Origin: Sinomonas sp. R1AF57
GTDB lineage: Bacteria > Actinomycetota > Actinomycetes > Actinomycetales > Micrococcaceae
DNA length: 64,000 nucleotides
Direction: 5' to 3'
NCBI RefSeq assembly: GCF_002224485.1
Contig: NZ_CP022463.1
Span: 1,986,239-2,050,238 of the forward strand
The notes beneath the pieces are model-generated. The model saw only the letters and a list, made by a program, of their open reading frames with translations. It was not told the DNA's origin and did not search any database. Every line of letters starts with the position of its first letter. Position 1 is the first letter of the stretch. Of this stretch, positions 17,172-27,267 are shown piece after piece. The translations under genes were made by a program, and so were the position numbers.

Positions 17172-18770
17172 TCAGTCCTCGACGAGGTCGATCTCGCGCA
17201 TGACGGTCGCGCCGATCTCGCTCTTGACGGTCTCCAGGACGGTCGTGGGGATCGCCGAGTCGACCGTCAGGAGTGCCATGGCCTGGCCGGAGGCGTCGGC
17301 GCGGGCGACCTGCATGCCCGCGATGTTGATGTCGTTCATCCCGAGGATGTGGCCGATCGTGCCGATGACGCCGGGGCGGTCCGAGTAGAACATGACGACG
17401 AGGTGCTCGGAGATCGGGATCTCGACGTCGTAGCCGTTGATGCCCACGAGCTTCTGGATCTGCTTCGGCCCAGTGAGCGTGCCCGCCACGGACACCTGCG
17501 AGCCGTCCTGGAGGAGCCCTCGGATCGTGAGGACGTTGCGGTAGTCCTCGGCCTCGGTCGTGGTGAGGAGGCGCACCGCCACCCCGCGCTGCTCGGCGAG
17601 CACCGGGGCATTGACGTACGAGACCTTCTCCGAGACGACGTCGGTGAAGACGCCCTTGAGCGCGGCGAGCTCGAGCGACTTGACGTCGAGGGCGGCGATC
17701 TCGCCGGCGACCTCGACCTCGATCTGGGTGACGGAGTCGTGCGCGAGCGCGGTGAAGATGCGGCCGAGCTTCTCGATGAGCGGGATGCCGGGGCGCACGT
17801 CCGGGGCGATGACGCCGCCGGCGACGTTGACGGCGTCGGGCACGAGCTCGCCCGCAAGCGCGAGGCGGACGCTCTTCGCGACCGAGACGCCGGCCTTCTC
17901 CTGGGCCTCGTCGGTGGAGGCGCCGAGGTGCGGGGTGACCACGACGCTCTCGTGGCCGAAGAACGCCAGGTCGGTGCTCGGCTCCTTGGCGAAGACGTCG
18001 ATGCCTGCGCCGGCAATCTGGCCGTCCTCGAGCGCCTGGGCGAGCGCCTCCTCGTCGACGAGGCCGCCTCGGGCGACGTTGACGACGAATGCCGTCTTCT
18101 TCATCTTCGCGAACGCGTCCTTGCCGAGCATGCCGACCGTCTCCGGCGTCTTGGGCATGTGGATGGTGATGAAGTCGCTCTGGGCGAGGAGCTCGTCGAG
18201 CGTGACGAGCTTGACGCCGAGCTGGGCGGCGCGGGCGGCCGTCACGTACGGGTCGTAGGCGAGGACCTCCATCTCGAACGCCTGCATGCGCGCGGTGACG
18301 AGCGCGCCGATGCGGCCGAGGCCGATCACGCCGAGCTTCTTGTCGAGCAGCTCGGTGCCGGCGTACTTCGAGCGCTTCCACTCGCCGCCCTTGAGCGAGC
18401 CATTGGCTGCCGGGATCTTGCGCGCGAGCGAGAGGATGTGGCCGCAGGTCAGCTCCGCGGCGGAGACGATGTTCGAGGTCGGGGCGTTGACGACCATGAC
18501 GCCGGCCTGAGTGGCCGCCTTGATGTCGACGTTGTCCAGGCCCACGCCGGCGCGGGCGATGACCTTCAGGCGCTTGGCCGCGGCGATCGCCTCGGCGTCG
18601 ACCTGCGTCGCGGAACGGACGAGGATCGCGTCGACGTCGGCGATGGCGGGAAGCAGCTGGGCGCGGTCTGCGCCGTCTGTGTGCCGGATCTCGAAGTCCG
18701 GGCCGAGGGCGGCGATCGTGGCGGGAGAGAGTTCCTCGGCGAGGAGGACGACGGGCTTCTCGATGGACAC
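17172..18770 (-). CDS. serA: D-3-phosphoglycerate dehydrogenase
   Basis: First step of serine synthesis, NAD-dependent (532 aa, the long type). The NAD-binding LGVIGLGRIGALV is near residue 145. The catalytic R, E and H fall in NVARGGLVDEEAL and TPHLGASTDEAQ. An intervening (ASB) domain and a C-terminal ACT domain (VMFYSDRPGVIGTIGHILG) provide serine feedback in this class. GTG at 18770 has GGAGAGG upstream. It follows ilvC on the same strand but behind a hairpin, so coupling to the ilv genes may be partial. Confidence 0.96.
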   Translation of the reverse strand: MSIEKPVVLLAEELSPATIAALGPDFEIRHTDGADRAQLLPAIADVDAILVRSATQVDAEAIAAAKRLKVIARAGVGLDNVDIKAATQAGVMVVNAPTSNIVSAAELTCGHILSLARKIPAANGSLKGGEWKRSKYAGTELLDKKLGVIGLGRIGALVTARMQAFEMEVLAYDPYVTAARAAQLGVKLVTLDELLAQSDFITIHMPKTPETVGMLGKDAFAKMKKTAFVVNVARGGLVDEEALAQALEDGQIAGAGIDVFAKEPSTDLAFFGHESVVVTPHLGASTDEAQEKAGVSVAKSVRLALAGELVPDAVNVAGGVIAPDVRPGIPLIEKLGRIFTALAHDSVTQIEVEVAGEIAALDVKSLELAALKGVFTDVVSEKVSYVNAPVLAEQRGVAVRLLTTTEAEDYRNVLTIRGLLQDGSQVSVAGTLTGPKQIQKLVGINGYDVEIPISEHLVVMFYSDRPGVIGTIGHILGMNDINIAGMQVARADASGQAMALLTVDSAIPTTVLETVKSEIGATVMREIDLVED

Positions 18771-18852
18771 TGGGCGGGGCCTCTCCAAGTCGGGCTGGGG
18801 ATGGGATGAGGGGGAAGGGGTGCGGGTCCAGGCGCGTCGGCCTGAGACAGGC

Positions 18853-18884
18853 GCAGCGGCGGGCGATCTCGCGCCCGCCGCTGC
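18853..18884 (-). terminator. ilvC terminator hairpin
   Basis: Perfect 13-bp stem GCAGCGGCGGGCG / CGCCCGCCGCTGC with a 6-nt loop, 10 nt past the ilvC stop on the minus strand. There is no T-run. Confidence 0.65.
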
Positions 18885-18894
18885 GGTGTGGGGA

Positions 18895-19971
<1,077 letters not shown>

Positions 19972-20484
19972 CTAGCTGGCGCGGAGCGCGCGGTCGCTCA
20001 TGGAGCGCGAGCCGCGGCCGACCGCAAGGGTTCCGGACTGGACGATCTCCCGGATGCCGAAGGGTTCGAGGACGGTCAGCAGCGCGTTGAGCTTCTCCGT
20101 GGTGCCCGTCGCCTCGACGACGAGCGAGTCGGTGGAGACGTCCACGACCGAGGCCCGGAAGAGGTCCACGGCCTGCGTGACCTGCAGCCGGGCCGCCGAG
20201 TCGGCGCGGACCTTGATGAGGAGGTGGTCGCGCTGCACCGAGTTCTCGGGCAGGAGCTCCACGATCTTGATCACGTTCACGAGCTTGTTCAGCTGCTTGG
20301 TGACCTGCTCGAGCAGGTCGCCTTCGGCGTCGACAACGACCGTAATGCGCGAGACGCCGCCCACCTCGGTGGGGCCGACGGCGAGCGAGTGGATGTTGAA
20401 GGCCCGGCGGGCGAACAGTCCGGCGACGCGCGTCAGGACGCCGGGCTTGTCCTCGACCAGCACGGACAGGGTGTGGCGGGACAT
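19972..20484 (-). CDS. ilvN: Acetolactate synthase small (regulatory) subunit
   Basis: Regulatory subunit (170 aa) that binds branched-chain amino acids and activates IlvB. The N-terminal ACT domain starts with HTLSVLVEDKPGVLTRVAGLFARRAFNIHSL, followed by the C-terminal ALS-ss domain. It is 3 nt downstream of ilvB, so the two are translationally coupled. Confidence 0.97.
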   Translation of the reverse strand: MSRHTLSVLVEDKPGVLTRVAGLFARRAFNIHSLAVGPTEVGGVSRITVVVDAEGDLLEQVTKQLNKLVNVIKIVELLPENSVQRDHLLIKVRADSAARLQVTQAVDLFRASVVDVSTDSLVVEATGTTEKLNALLTVLEPFGIREIVQSGTLAVGRGSRSMSDRALRAS

Positions 20485-20487
20485 GCC

Positions 20488-22353
20488 TCAGTCCTCCTCT
20501 TCCCAGTCGGGGGTGGAATTGCGGGCGACCTGGATCAGGTCATTGCTGACGCCGGCGGGGACCATCGGCCACACCATCGCGTTCGGGCTCACCACGAAGT
20601 CAATCACGACAGGGCGGTCGTTGATCTCGAGTGCCTTCTCGATGACGGCGTCGACCTCCTCGGGCCGCTCGACCCGGAAGGAGGCGCAGCCGTAGGCCTC
20701 GCCGAGCTTGACGAAGTCGGGGATGCGCACGGTCTCGTGGCCCGTGTGCAGGTCGGTGTTGGAGTAGCGGCCGTCGTAGAAGAGGGTCTGCCACTGCCGC
20801 ACCATGCCGAGCGAGGAGTTGTTGATGACCGCGACCTTGATCGGGATGTTGTTCAGGGCGCAGGTGGCGAGCTCCTGGTTGGTCATCTGGAAGCAGCCGT
20901 CGCCGTCGATCGCCCAGACCACACGGTCCGGGTTGCCGACCTTGGCGCCCATCGCGGCGGGGACCGAGTAGCCCATCGTGCCGAGTCCGGCCGAATTGAG
21001 CCACGCGCCCGGACGCTCGTACTTGATGAACTGCGCCGCCCACATCTGGTGCTGGCCGACCCCGGCGACGTACACGCCCTCGGGACCGGTGAGCTCGCCG
21101 ATGCGCTCGATGACGTGCTGCGGCGCGAGGAGGCCGTCCTCGGGCTCGGTCCACCCCAGGGGGTAGTCCTGGCGGAGCTTCCGCAGGAACGACCACCACG
21201 CCTCGAGGTCCGGGGTCGACTCGGAGGCACGGACCGCCTCAGTCAGTTCGGGGATGATCTCCTTCACCGAGCCCACGATCGGCACGTCGGCCGAGCGGTT
21301 CTTGGAGATCTCGGCCGGGTCGATGTCAGCGTGGATGACCTTCGCGTTGGGCGCAAAGGAGCTCAGGACGCCCGTGACGCGGTCGTCGAAGCGCGCGCCG
21401 AGCGTGATGAGGAGGTCCGCCTGCTGGAGCGCGGTCACGGCGGCGACGCCGCCGTGCATTCCGGGCATGCCGACGTGCTGCGGGTGCGAGTCCGGGAAGG
21501 CTCCGCGCGCGGTGAGGGTGGTGACGACCGGGGCGCCGGTCGCCTCGGCCAGGGCCAGCAGCTCCTTCGAAGCGTGGGCCTTGATGACGCCGCCGCCCAC
21601 GTAGAGGACGGGCTTGGACGACGCCGCGATGAGCTTCGCGGCCTCGCGCACCTGCTTGCTGTGGCCGCGGGTGACGGGCCGGTAGCCGGGGAGGTCGACC
21701 TTGGGCGGCCAGCTGAACATGGTCTTGGCCTGCTGGGCGTCCTTCGTGATGTCCACGAGGACGGGACCGGGGCGGCCGGTCGAGGCGAGGTGGAACGCCT
21801 CGGCGAGCGTGCGCGGGATGTCCTCGGCCTTGGTGACCAGGAAGGAGTGCTTCGTGATGGGCATGGTGATGCCCACGATGTCCGCTTCCTGGAAGGCGTC
21901 CGAGCCGATGACCGAGCTCGAGACCTGGCCGGTGATTGCGACGAGGGGGACGGAGTCCATGTGCGCGTCCGCGATCGCGGTCACCAGATTGGTGGCTCCC
22001 GGACCCGACGTCGCGATGCAGACTCCCACACGGCCGGTGACCATGGCATAGCCCTGGGCAGCGTGGCCCGCGCCCTGCTCGTGGCGCACCAGCACGTGGT
22101 TGATCTTCGAAGCCATCAGAGGGTCGTAGGTCGGCAGGATCGCGCCGCCCGGGAGACCAAAGACATCGTCCACGCCCAGTTCCTCGAGCGAGCGGACAAT
22201 TGCTTCAGATCCAGTCATCTCTGTGGGCTCAACGACGCGGTTGGGCCCCAGGACGGCAGAGGCACTGTCAACGGTGTCGACAGCATCCGCGGCCTTGGCC
22301 GGGGACGGCTTCGAAGCCATCAGCGATGGGCTGATCGGCGTTCCTTTGCTCAT
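20488..22353 (-). CDS. ilvB: Acetolactate synthase large subunit
   Basis: Thiamine-diphosphate enzyme (621 aa) condensing pyruvate to acetolactate, the committed step of valine and leucine synthesis. The catalytic ThDP glutamate is in [15 protein letters not shown]. The FAD-type middle domain and the C-terminal ThDP motif [19 protein letters not shown] are present. ATG at 22353 has AGGAAG 6 nt upstream. A long Ala/Pro-rich N-terminal extension of about 40 residues precedes the core. Expression is controlled by the attenuator at 22412-22584. Confidence 0.97.
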   Translation of the reverse strand: MSKGTPISPSLMASKPSPAKAADAVDTVDSASAVLGPNRVVEPTEMTGSEAIVRSLEELGVDDVFGLPGGAILPTYDPLMASKINHVLVRHEQGAGHAAQGYAMVTGRVGVCIATSGPGATNLVTAIADAHMDSVPLVAITGQVSSSVIGSDAFQEADIVGITMPITKHSFLVTKAEDIPRTLAEAFHLASTGRPGPVLVDITKDAQQAKTMFSWPPKVDLPGYRPVTRGHSKQVREAAKLIAASSKPVLYVGGGVIKAHASKELLALAEATGAPVVTTLTARGAFPDSHPQHVGMPGMHGGVAAVTALQQADLLITLGARFDDRVTGVLSSFAPNAKVIHADIDPAEISKNRSADVPIVGSVKEIIPELTEAVRASESTPDLEAWWSFLRKLRQDYPLGWTEPEDGLLAPQHVIERIGELTGPEGVYVAGVGQHQMWAAQFIKYERPGAWLNSAGLGTMGYSVPAAMGAKVGNPDRVVWAIDGDGCFQMTNQELATCALNNIPIKVAVINNSSLGMVRQWQTLFYDGRYSNTDLHTGHETVRIPDFVKLGEAYGCASFRVERPEEVDAVIEKALEINDRPVVIDFVVSPNAMVWPMVPAGVSNDLIQVARNSTPDWEEED

Positions 22354-22411
22354 CAGTCTCTTCCTTAGGATCTTCGTGGCGAAGGTGCTGTGTTCGAGCC
22401 GGTGCCGTGCT

Positions 22412-22455
22412 CAAACAAAAACAACCCCTCGGCCAGTCGGCCTTTCGAGGGGTTG
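22412..22455 (-). terminator. ilvB attenuator terminator
   Basis: On the minus strand, CAACCCCTCG (22446-22455) pairs with CGAGGGGTTG (22422-22431), with an inner GGCC/GGCC pairing, and is followed at once by GTTTTTGTTTG. This is the only strong intrinsic terminator with a T-run seen in this minus-strand block. It lies 28 nt after the leader peptide stop and about 60 nt before ilvB. Confidence 0.85.
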
Positions 22456-22482
22456 CGCGTGACAGATCGTGCCAGGACGGGC

Positions 22483-22548
22483 TCAGTGAGCCACGCGCTT
22501 GGCAACGACGACGACATCGAGCACCGTGTCGGCGGGGACGATCTGCAT
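22483..22548 (-). CDS. ilvB leader peptide (attenuation)
   Basis: A 21-residue ORF: MQIVPADTVLDVVVVAKRVAH. Nine of 21 residues are branched-chain (7 Val, 1 Ile, 1 Leu), with four consecutive Val codons. It ends 28 nt before the attenuator stem. Ribosome stalling at Val codons when valine is scarce would favour an alternative fold; the GGCTCA/TGAGCC pairing around the stop codon is one candidate competitor. A longer in-frame start at 22608 lacks a ribosome site. The ATG falls at the predicted transcription start, so the message is probably leaderless. Confidence 0.8.
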   Translation of the reverse strand: MQIVPADTVLDVVVVAKRVAH

Positions 22549-22554
22549 GCCCAC

Positions 22555-22584
22555 AGTCTCCCGGCTGGCCTTCGCGAGTGTCAA
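22555..22584 (-). promoter_or_regulatory. ilvB leader promoter
   Basis: Minus-strand TTGACA (complement of 22579-22584) and GAGACT (complement of 22555-22560) are 18 nt apart. Six nucleotides separate the -10 box from the leader ATG. Confidence 0.7.
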
Positions 22585-22608
22585 TTTGGGCATCTGCCGT
22601 CTCACCAT

Positions 22609-22624
22609 GTGGAATCGGTTCCAC
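22609..22624. promoter_or_regulatory. Palindrome upstream of the ilvB promoter
   Basis: GTGGAA and TTCCAC arms with TCGG between, 25 nt upstream of the -35 box. This is a possible regulator or activator site; IclR-type regulators control ilv/leu genes in related actinobacteria, but none is encoded here. Confidence 0.4.
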
Positions 22625-22655
22625 TCACTGAGACGCGGCCGGTGCGTGCTGGCCC

Positions 22656-24383
22656 TCACCCCACGACGGCGCCCTCGCTCGCCGAGTGCACGAGCTTGGC
22701 GTACTTGGCGAGGACGCCCCTCGTGAAGCGCGCGGGGAGGGGCTCCCATCCCTCACGACGGCGCGCGAGCTCGGCGTCGTCGACGAGCAGGTCGAGCGTC
22801 CTCGCCGGGATGTCGACTCGGATGCGGTCGCCGTTGCGCACGAAGGCGACCGGGCCGCCGTCGACCGCCTCGGGCGCGACGTGCCCGATGCACAGGCCGG
22901 TGGTGCCGCCCGAGAACCGCCCGTCGGTCAGCAGCAGGACGTCCTTCCCGAGGCCCGCGCCCTTGATCGCCCCCGTGATGGCGAGCATCTCGCGCATTCC
23001 CGGCCCGCCCTTGGGGCCCTCGTAGCGGATGACGACGACGTCCCCCGCCGCGATCTGGCCGGCGTCGAGCGCGTCCAGGGCGCCCTGCTCCCGCTCGAAG
23101 ACCCGCGCCGTGCCCTCGAAGACCTCGGCGTCGAATCCCGCCGTCTTCACGACGGCGCCGTCGGGCGCGAGCGAGCCGTGGAGGATCGAGATGCCGCCGG
23201 TGGCGTGGATCGGGTTGTCGAGGGCACGCACGATCTTCCCGTCGAGGTCCGGCGGGGCGATCTCGGCGAGGTTCTCCGCCACGGTCCTCCCCGTGACGGT
23301 GAGCGCGTCCCCGTGCAGGAGCCCGGCGTCCAGCAGGGCCCGCATGACCACGGGCACTCCCCCGACCCGGTCGACGTCGTTCATGACGTAGCGCCCGAAC
23401 GGCTTGAGGTCGCCGAGGTGCGGCACCCGGTCGCCGACCCGGTTGAAGTCCTCAAGGCGCAGCTCCACCTCGGCCTCGCGGGCGATCGCGAGCAGGTGGA
23501 GGACAGCGTTCGTCGACCCGCCGAAGGCCATGACGACCGAGATCGCGTTCTCGAAGGCCTCGCGCGTGAGGATGTCCCGCGCGGTGATGCCCTGCCGCAG
23601 GAGGTTCACGACCGCCTCGCCCGAGCGGTGCGCGAACATGTCGCGGCGCCGGTCGGCCGACGGCGGGGCCGCGGAGCCGGGGAGGGACATCCCGAGCGCC
23701 TCGGCCGCACTGGCCATGGTGTTCGCGGTGTACATCCCGCCGCAGGCGCCCTCGCCGGGACAGATGGCCCGCTCGATGCGGTCGAGGTCCCCTGCGGACA
23801 TCTTGCCCGCCGCGCACGCGCCGACGGCCTCGAACGCGTCGATGAGGGTGACGTCCTTCTCCGTACCGTCCTCGAGCTTGACCCATCCGGGCATGATCGA
23901 CCCGGCGTAGAGGAAGACGCTCGAGACGTCGAGGCGGGCAGCGGCCATGAGCATGCCGGGGAGCGACTTGTCGCAGCCGGCGAGGAGCACCTGCCCGTCG
24001 ATCCGCTCGGCCTGCATGACCGTCTCGACGGAGTCGGCGATGATCTCGCGGGACACGAGCGAGAAGTGCATGCCCTCGTGGCCCATGGAGATGCCGTCGG
24101 AGACGGAGATCGTGCCGAACTGCATGGGGAACCCGCCCGCGGCGTGGACGCCCTCCTTGGCGGCCTTCGCGAGGCGGTCGAGCGAGAGGTTGCACGGGGT
24201 GATCTCGTTCCACGAGCTCGCGATGCCGACCTGCGGCTTCTCGAAGTCCTCGTCGCCGAACCCCACCGCGCGCAGCATGCCCCGGGAGGGGGCGGCGTGG
24301 ATGCCGTCCGTGACGGCCCGGCTGCGCGGCTTGACGTCGACGTCGCGCGGGGATGCTGCCTGGACTCCGCTCAGATCAGTCAT
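22656..24383 (-). CDS. ilvD: Dihydroxy-acid dehydratase
   Basis: Fe-S dehydratase (575 aa), third step of valine/isoleucine synthesis, converting dihydroxy acids to 2-oxo acids. Cluster cysteines are in ITPCNLSL (C63 region), AGCDKSLPG and [15 protein letters not shown]. The [17 protein letters not shown] segment near the C-terminus carries the catalytic serine. ATG at 24383. The stop lies about 30 nt upstream of the ilvB regulatory palindrome, so ilvD is transcribed separately or reads into the attenuator region. Confidence 0.96.
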   Translation of the reverse strand: MTDLSGVQAASPRDVDVKPRSRAVTDGIHAAPSRGMLRAVGFGDEDFEKPQVGIASSWNEITPCNLSLDRLAKAAKEGVHAAGGFPMQFGTISVSDGISMGHEGMHFSLVSREIIADSVETVMQAERIDGQVLLAGCDKSLPGMLMAAARLDVSSVFLYAGSIMPGWVKLEDGTEKDVTLIDAFEAVGACAAGKMSAGDLDRIERAICPGEGACGGMYTANTMASAAEALGMSLPGSAAPPSADRRRDMFAHRSGEAVVNLLRQGITARDILTREAFENAISVVMAFGGSTNAVLHLLAIAREAEVELRLEDFNRVGDRVPHLGDLKPFGRYVMNDVDRVGGVPVVMRALLDAGLLHGDALTVTGRTVAENLAEIAPPDLDGKIVRALDNPIHATGGISILHGSLAPDGAVVKTAGFDAEVFEGTARVFEREQGALDALDAGQIAAGDVVVIRYEGPKGGPGMREMLAITGAIKGAGLGKDVLLLTDGRFSGGTTGLCIGHVAPEAVDGGPVAFVRNGDRIRVDIPARTLDLLVDDAELARRREGWEPLPARFTRGVLAKYAKLVHSASEGAVVG

Positions 24384-24453
24384 GGCGCACAGTCTAGGAC
24401 CGCCTCCGGCGCTCCGTGGAGGTGTCCGCGCGGCTTTCTCAGGCGCCGCCCGC

Positions 24454-25395
24454 TCAGGCGCCGCCCGCCTCGGGTGCCGCCGCGCCGTCGTGCTCGGCGA
24501 TGGTCCGCGCCTCGGCGTGGACCATGTCCATGACGGACCGGACCGTCGGCCGCGCGGCGACTTCGGCCCGCGCGATCAGGACGATGCTCCGCCGGGCGTG
24601 GACCCCGGCCAGGGGGCGCAGGACGAGACCTCGGCGGAGCGAGGCGCGGGCCGTGAACCGCGGCAGGAGGCTCAGCCCGTGGCCGCCGACCACGAGGGCC
24701 TCCATGACACGGAGGTCGGGCATGAGCTGCGCGCGCTCCACCGTCCGCCCGGCCTGGAGCTCGATCTGCCGCAGCACCGTGTCGAACGGGAAGCCGGCCG
24801 GGACCCCGATCCAGGGCTCGCCCGCGACGTCGGACGGTCCGAGCGAGGGCTTCGCCGCCAGCGGGTGGTGGGCGGGGAGCGCGACGTCGAGGGGCTCCTC
24901 GAGCAGGGGCTCGACGATGAGTCCCGGCCGCGCGAAGTCGGCCGGCCCGTTGACCGAGTGGCCGAGGACGAGGTCGGAGTCCGCGGCGAGGTCGACGAAG
25001 CCCTGCGCCTTCGGGTCCTCGAGCCGTGCCCGGATGCGCAGGCCCTCGACCGCCCCGGCCCGGTCCAGGAGCCCCGGCAGGATCATCTCGGCAGCGCTCG
25101 GGAAGAAGACGGCGCTCACGGTGCTCTGCCTGCCGCCGCGGTAGTCCTCGGCCGTGGCCTCGGCCCGCGCCATCGCCACCGCGACGTCCGCCGCAGCGGC
25201 AGAGAGCGCGGCCCCTGCCTCGGTGAGCCGCACCCCGCGGCCCTCCTTCTCCAGCAGGACGACGCCGAGCTCCTCCTGGAACGTCTTGAGCTGCTGGGAG
25301 ACGGCCGACGGCGTGATGCCCAGTGCCTCGGCTGTCGCACCGACGGTCCGGCGGTCGGCGAGTTCGCGCAGGAGCAGGAGTCGGCGAAGGTCCAT
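24454..25395 (-). CDS. LysR-family transcriptional regulator
   Basis: A 313-residue regulator. The N-terminal winged helix-turn-helix (residues 1-60, [52 protein letters not shown]) is followed by a periplasmic-binding-like effector domain. ATG at 25395 places the HTH right at the start, as is normal. It is transcribed away from the gene at 25501 and toward ilvD. Its position suggests control of ilvD or of the divergent gene, but the effector is unknown. Confidence 0.9.
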   Translation of the reverse strand: MDLRRLLLLRELADRRTVGATAEALGITPSAVSQQLKTFQEELGVVLLEKEGRGVRLTEAGAALSAAAADVAVAMARAEATAEDYRGGRQSTVSAVFFPSAAEMILPGLLDRAGAVEGLRIRARLEDPKAQGFVDLAADSDLVLGHSVNGPADFARPGLIVEPLLEEPLDVALPAHHPLAAKPSLGPSDVAGEPWIGVPAGFPFDTVLRQIELQAGRTVERAQLMPDLRVMEALVVGGHGLSLLPRFTARASLRRGLVLRPLAGVHARRSIVLIARAEVAARPTVRSVMDMVHAEARTIAEHDGAAAPEAGGA

Positions 25396-25500
25396 CCGCA
25401 CAGGGTAGACGCATGGAGCGCCCAGGGAACGGCACCCGGGTCGCACCTGCGCCGGCGGGCCCGACGTCCGTAGACTGGGGGGCGTGAGAGGAGCCACGTG

Positions 25501-25977
25501 GTGAGCACTGCCCCCAACGAGCCGTCCGGCCTGCCGGACGACGACTCCGACGACACGCTGAAGGCCGCCCTGCACCGCGTCTTCGACGGGGCGATCCCGA
25601 ACTACGGCGACTACAACCTCGTCTGCGCGACGGAGTGCGGCGGGACCATCACGGACTCCCTGCCGCACGGGCCCCTCGCCCGTGGGCTCGTCATCGGCTA
25701 CCGGCGCCGCCCTGCGGAGATCGTGGTCGCGCCGTTCGACCGCGCGAGCCTCGCGCCGGCGGGACGCCCGCTCACCGCCGACCTCACGAACCTCGCGTAT
25801 GTGGCCGAGGGCGCCCACGGCACGTTCGACATCTCGACCAGCACGGGGAGGATCGTGACCTTCACCCTGCGCGACACGTGCAGCCTCGCGTTCGGCGACG
25901 CCGTCTCGGGCAGTCTCTACCAGGAGGACGACGCCGCGGACTTCGCGGCGTTCCTGAGGGACCTCGCAGCCCTCTAG
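25501..25977 (+). CDS. Hypothetical protein, divergent from the LysR gene
   Basis: A 158-residue soluble protein that I do not recognise. The N-terminus is acidic (DDDSDD), followed by DTLKAALHRVFDGAIPNYGDYNLVCATECGG and a beta-rich middle. There is no signal peptide, membrane segment or known motif. The start is GTG at 25501 (or the adjacent 25498) behind GAGAGGAG. A TAGACT -10 box lies about 25 nt upstream. Divergence from the LysR gene suggests it may be that regulator's target. An untranslated TACGTCGGG(C/G)C duplication occurs just after the stop (25979-26004). Confidence 0.7.
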   Translation: MSTAPNEPSGLPDDDSDDTLKAALHRVFDGAIPNYGDYNLVCATECGGTITDSLPHGPLARGLVIGYRRRPAEIVVAPFDRASLAPAGRPLTADLTNLAYVAEGAHGTFDISTSTGRIVTFTLRDTCSLAFGDAVSGSLYQEDDAADFAAFLRDLAAL

Positions 25978-26106
25978 GGTACGTCGGGCTAGGGTACGTC
26001 GGGCCGCCGAGGCGAGACATGGGCCCTCGGATACTGGACGCGGCGGGCGACCAGTCGTTCAATGAGCTATCCGCCCAGAGGAGGCGGGATCGCGTGGGAG
26101 GCTGCC

Positions 26107-26235
26107 ATGGACTGGGTTCTCATCGGGACCTCAGGCATCATCGCCCTGGTTCTTGCCGTCTGGACGGTCGTCCGCGAGGACGTCTCCGTCACTGGCCGTG
26201 GCCGGCACCGTCGGCGCCACCCCGCCCAGGCCTGA
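26107..26235 (+). CDS. Small single-pass membrane protein
   Basis: A 42-residue ORF with ATG at 26107 and a good GGGAGG ribosome site 5 nt upstream. Residues 3-22 (WVLIGTSGIIALVLAVWTVV) form one membrane helix, followed by a basic cytoplasmic tail rich in Arg and His. The spacing to both neighbours is short. No function can be assigned, but the ribosome site, helix and charge pattern make it likely to be a real gene. Confidence 0.55.
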   Translation: MDWVLIGTSGIIALVLAVWTVVREDVSVTGRGRHRRRHPAQA

Positions 26236-26259
26236 ACCGCTTCCCATAGCGGCCCGGCT

Positions 26260-27048
26260 GTGAATCCGAGTCCCCGGAGCGCCGTGCTGGTGCATGGCAT
26301 GTGGGGATGCCCGGCCGACTGGCACTGGGTCCGCGAACTCCTCGAAGCGCGCCGTGTCGAGGTGGTCGTCCCGGACCTGCCGTCCCACCGTCTGGCCGGC
26401 GCTGGGCTCCTCGACGACGCCGAGGCGGTGCGTGAGGCCATCCGCACGGCAGGCAGCCACGGCCCCGCGGTCGCCGTGGGCTGGTCTTACGGCTGCGACG
26501 CCGTCTCGATCGCAGCCGACGGCGAGGCCGTCTCCCGACTCGTCCTCGTCTCGTCGGTCCCCCAGCCCATCCACACCCGGCCGCGCGACGGGACGCTCTT
26601 CGACGGCAGCCCGGACTACCTCTGGCACGAGGACGGCCGGTTCGTCCCACGGGGCGGCTGGTGGCATGACGAGGGAACAGGGTTCTCTGCCGAGGTCCGC
26701 GCGCACTTCGACGCGAATCCCCGCCGGCCCGTGACGCGACGGACGCTCTCGGACCCCGTTCCCGCGGCGGCGTGGATGCGCATTCCGACCACGGTGCTGC
26801 TGGGACGGCGCGATGCCTTCAACGGCGAGCAGCCCTGGGTCCGGGCGAGGGAGCGTGTCTCGGACGTGCGGATCCTGGACTGCGACCACTTCGTACCGTT
26901 CACCCTGCCTGGACTCGTGGCGGACGTGATCCTGGAAGGAGTCGGCGGCAGACCGCAGGGAACAGAAAAGCCCCTCCCCGATCCGCACGAGGCGGAAGGG
27001 GGAGGGGCTGCTGTGCGCCCCCCGGGACTCGAACCCGGAACCCATTGA
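26260..27048 (+). CDS. Alpha/beta hydrolase, 3' end antisense to tRNA-Lys
   Basis: A 262-residue alpha/beta-fold hydrolase. VLVHGMWG (residues 9-16) is the oxyanion strand, VGWSYGCD carries the nucleophile serine in a G-x-S-x-G-like setting (GWSYG), and DCDHFVPF holds the likely catalytic histidine. Substrate unknown. The start is GTG at 26260; ATG at 26293 is possible. The last 27 or so residues are antisense to the tRNA-Lys terminator and the tRNA itself, overlapping the tRNA by 35 nt. The fold is complete before that, so the tail is probably dispensable. Confidence 0.8.
   Translation: MNPSPRSAVLVHGMWGCPADWHWVRELLEARRVEVVVPDLPSHRLAGAGLLDDAEAVREAIRTAGSHGPAVAVGWSYGCDAVSIAADGEAVSRLVLVSSVPQPIHTRPRDGTLFDGSPDYLWHEDGRFVPRGGWWHDEGTGFSAEVRAHFDANPRRPVTRRTLSDPVPAAAWMRIPTTVLLGRRDAFNGEQPWVRARERVSDVRILDCDHFVPFTLPGLVADVILEGVGGRPQGTEKPLPDPHEAEGGGAAVRPPGLEPGTH
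26969..27009 (-). terminator. tRNA-Lys terminator
   Basis: Perfect 11-bp stem AGCCCCTCCCC / GGGGAGGGGCT; on the minus strand it is followed by TTTTCTGTTCC. It lies 4 nt past the tRNA-Lys 3' end, inside the coding part of the opposite-strand hydrolase. Confidence 0.85.
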
Positions 27049-27086
27049 TTAAGAGTCAATTGCTCTGCCAGTTGAGCTAGAGGCGC
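27014..27086 (-). tRNA. tRNA-Lys (anticodon CUU)
   Basis: 73 nt. The anticodon arm is ATTGA-CTCTTAA-TCAAT (CTT). The T-arm is CCGGG-TTCGAGT-CCCGG, the acceptor is GCGCCTC/GGGGCGC with one U-G pair, the discriminator is A, and CCA is not encoded. Confidence 0.96.
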
Positions 27087-27103
27087 TGGCCTGCTGCGTT
27101 CAC

Positions 27104-27125
27104 AGCGACCGGCTTGCCGGTCGCT
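27104..27125 (+). terminator. Plus-strand terminator after the hydrolase/tRNA overlap
   Basis: AGCGACCGGC and GCCGGTCGCT form a 10-bp stem followed by TTTC. It would end the hydrolase transcript after it has crossed the whole tRNA-Lys gene antisense. Confidence 0.6.
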
Positions 27126-27267
27126 TTCGGCCCGTCTCCGTGCCCCGCAACGACATGAAACTCTACACGAGCCCCGGGGAAAAGCGAAATCGAAAACCAG
27201 GCGAAAACGGGTGAGCCGCATCACCCCTCTGGGGCGTTCTCCGGCAGCCGCCGAGTAGGCTGTCCCG

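Noticed and set aside
15401-17203. Plus-strand open frame opposite metG
   Set aside because: Antisense shadow of a clear methionyl-tRNA synthetase gene, with no motif of its own.
22483-22749. 88-residue protein upstream of ilvB
   Set aside because: Overlaps the 3' end of ilvD. Only the last 21 codons have the promoter, composition and position of an attenuator leader.
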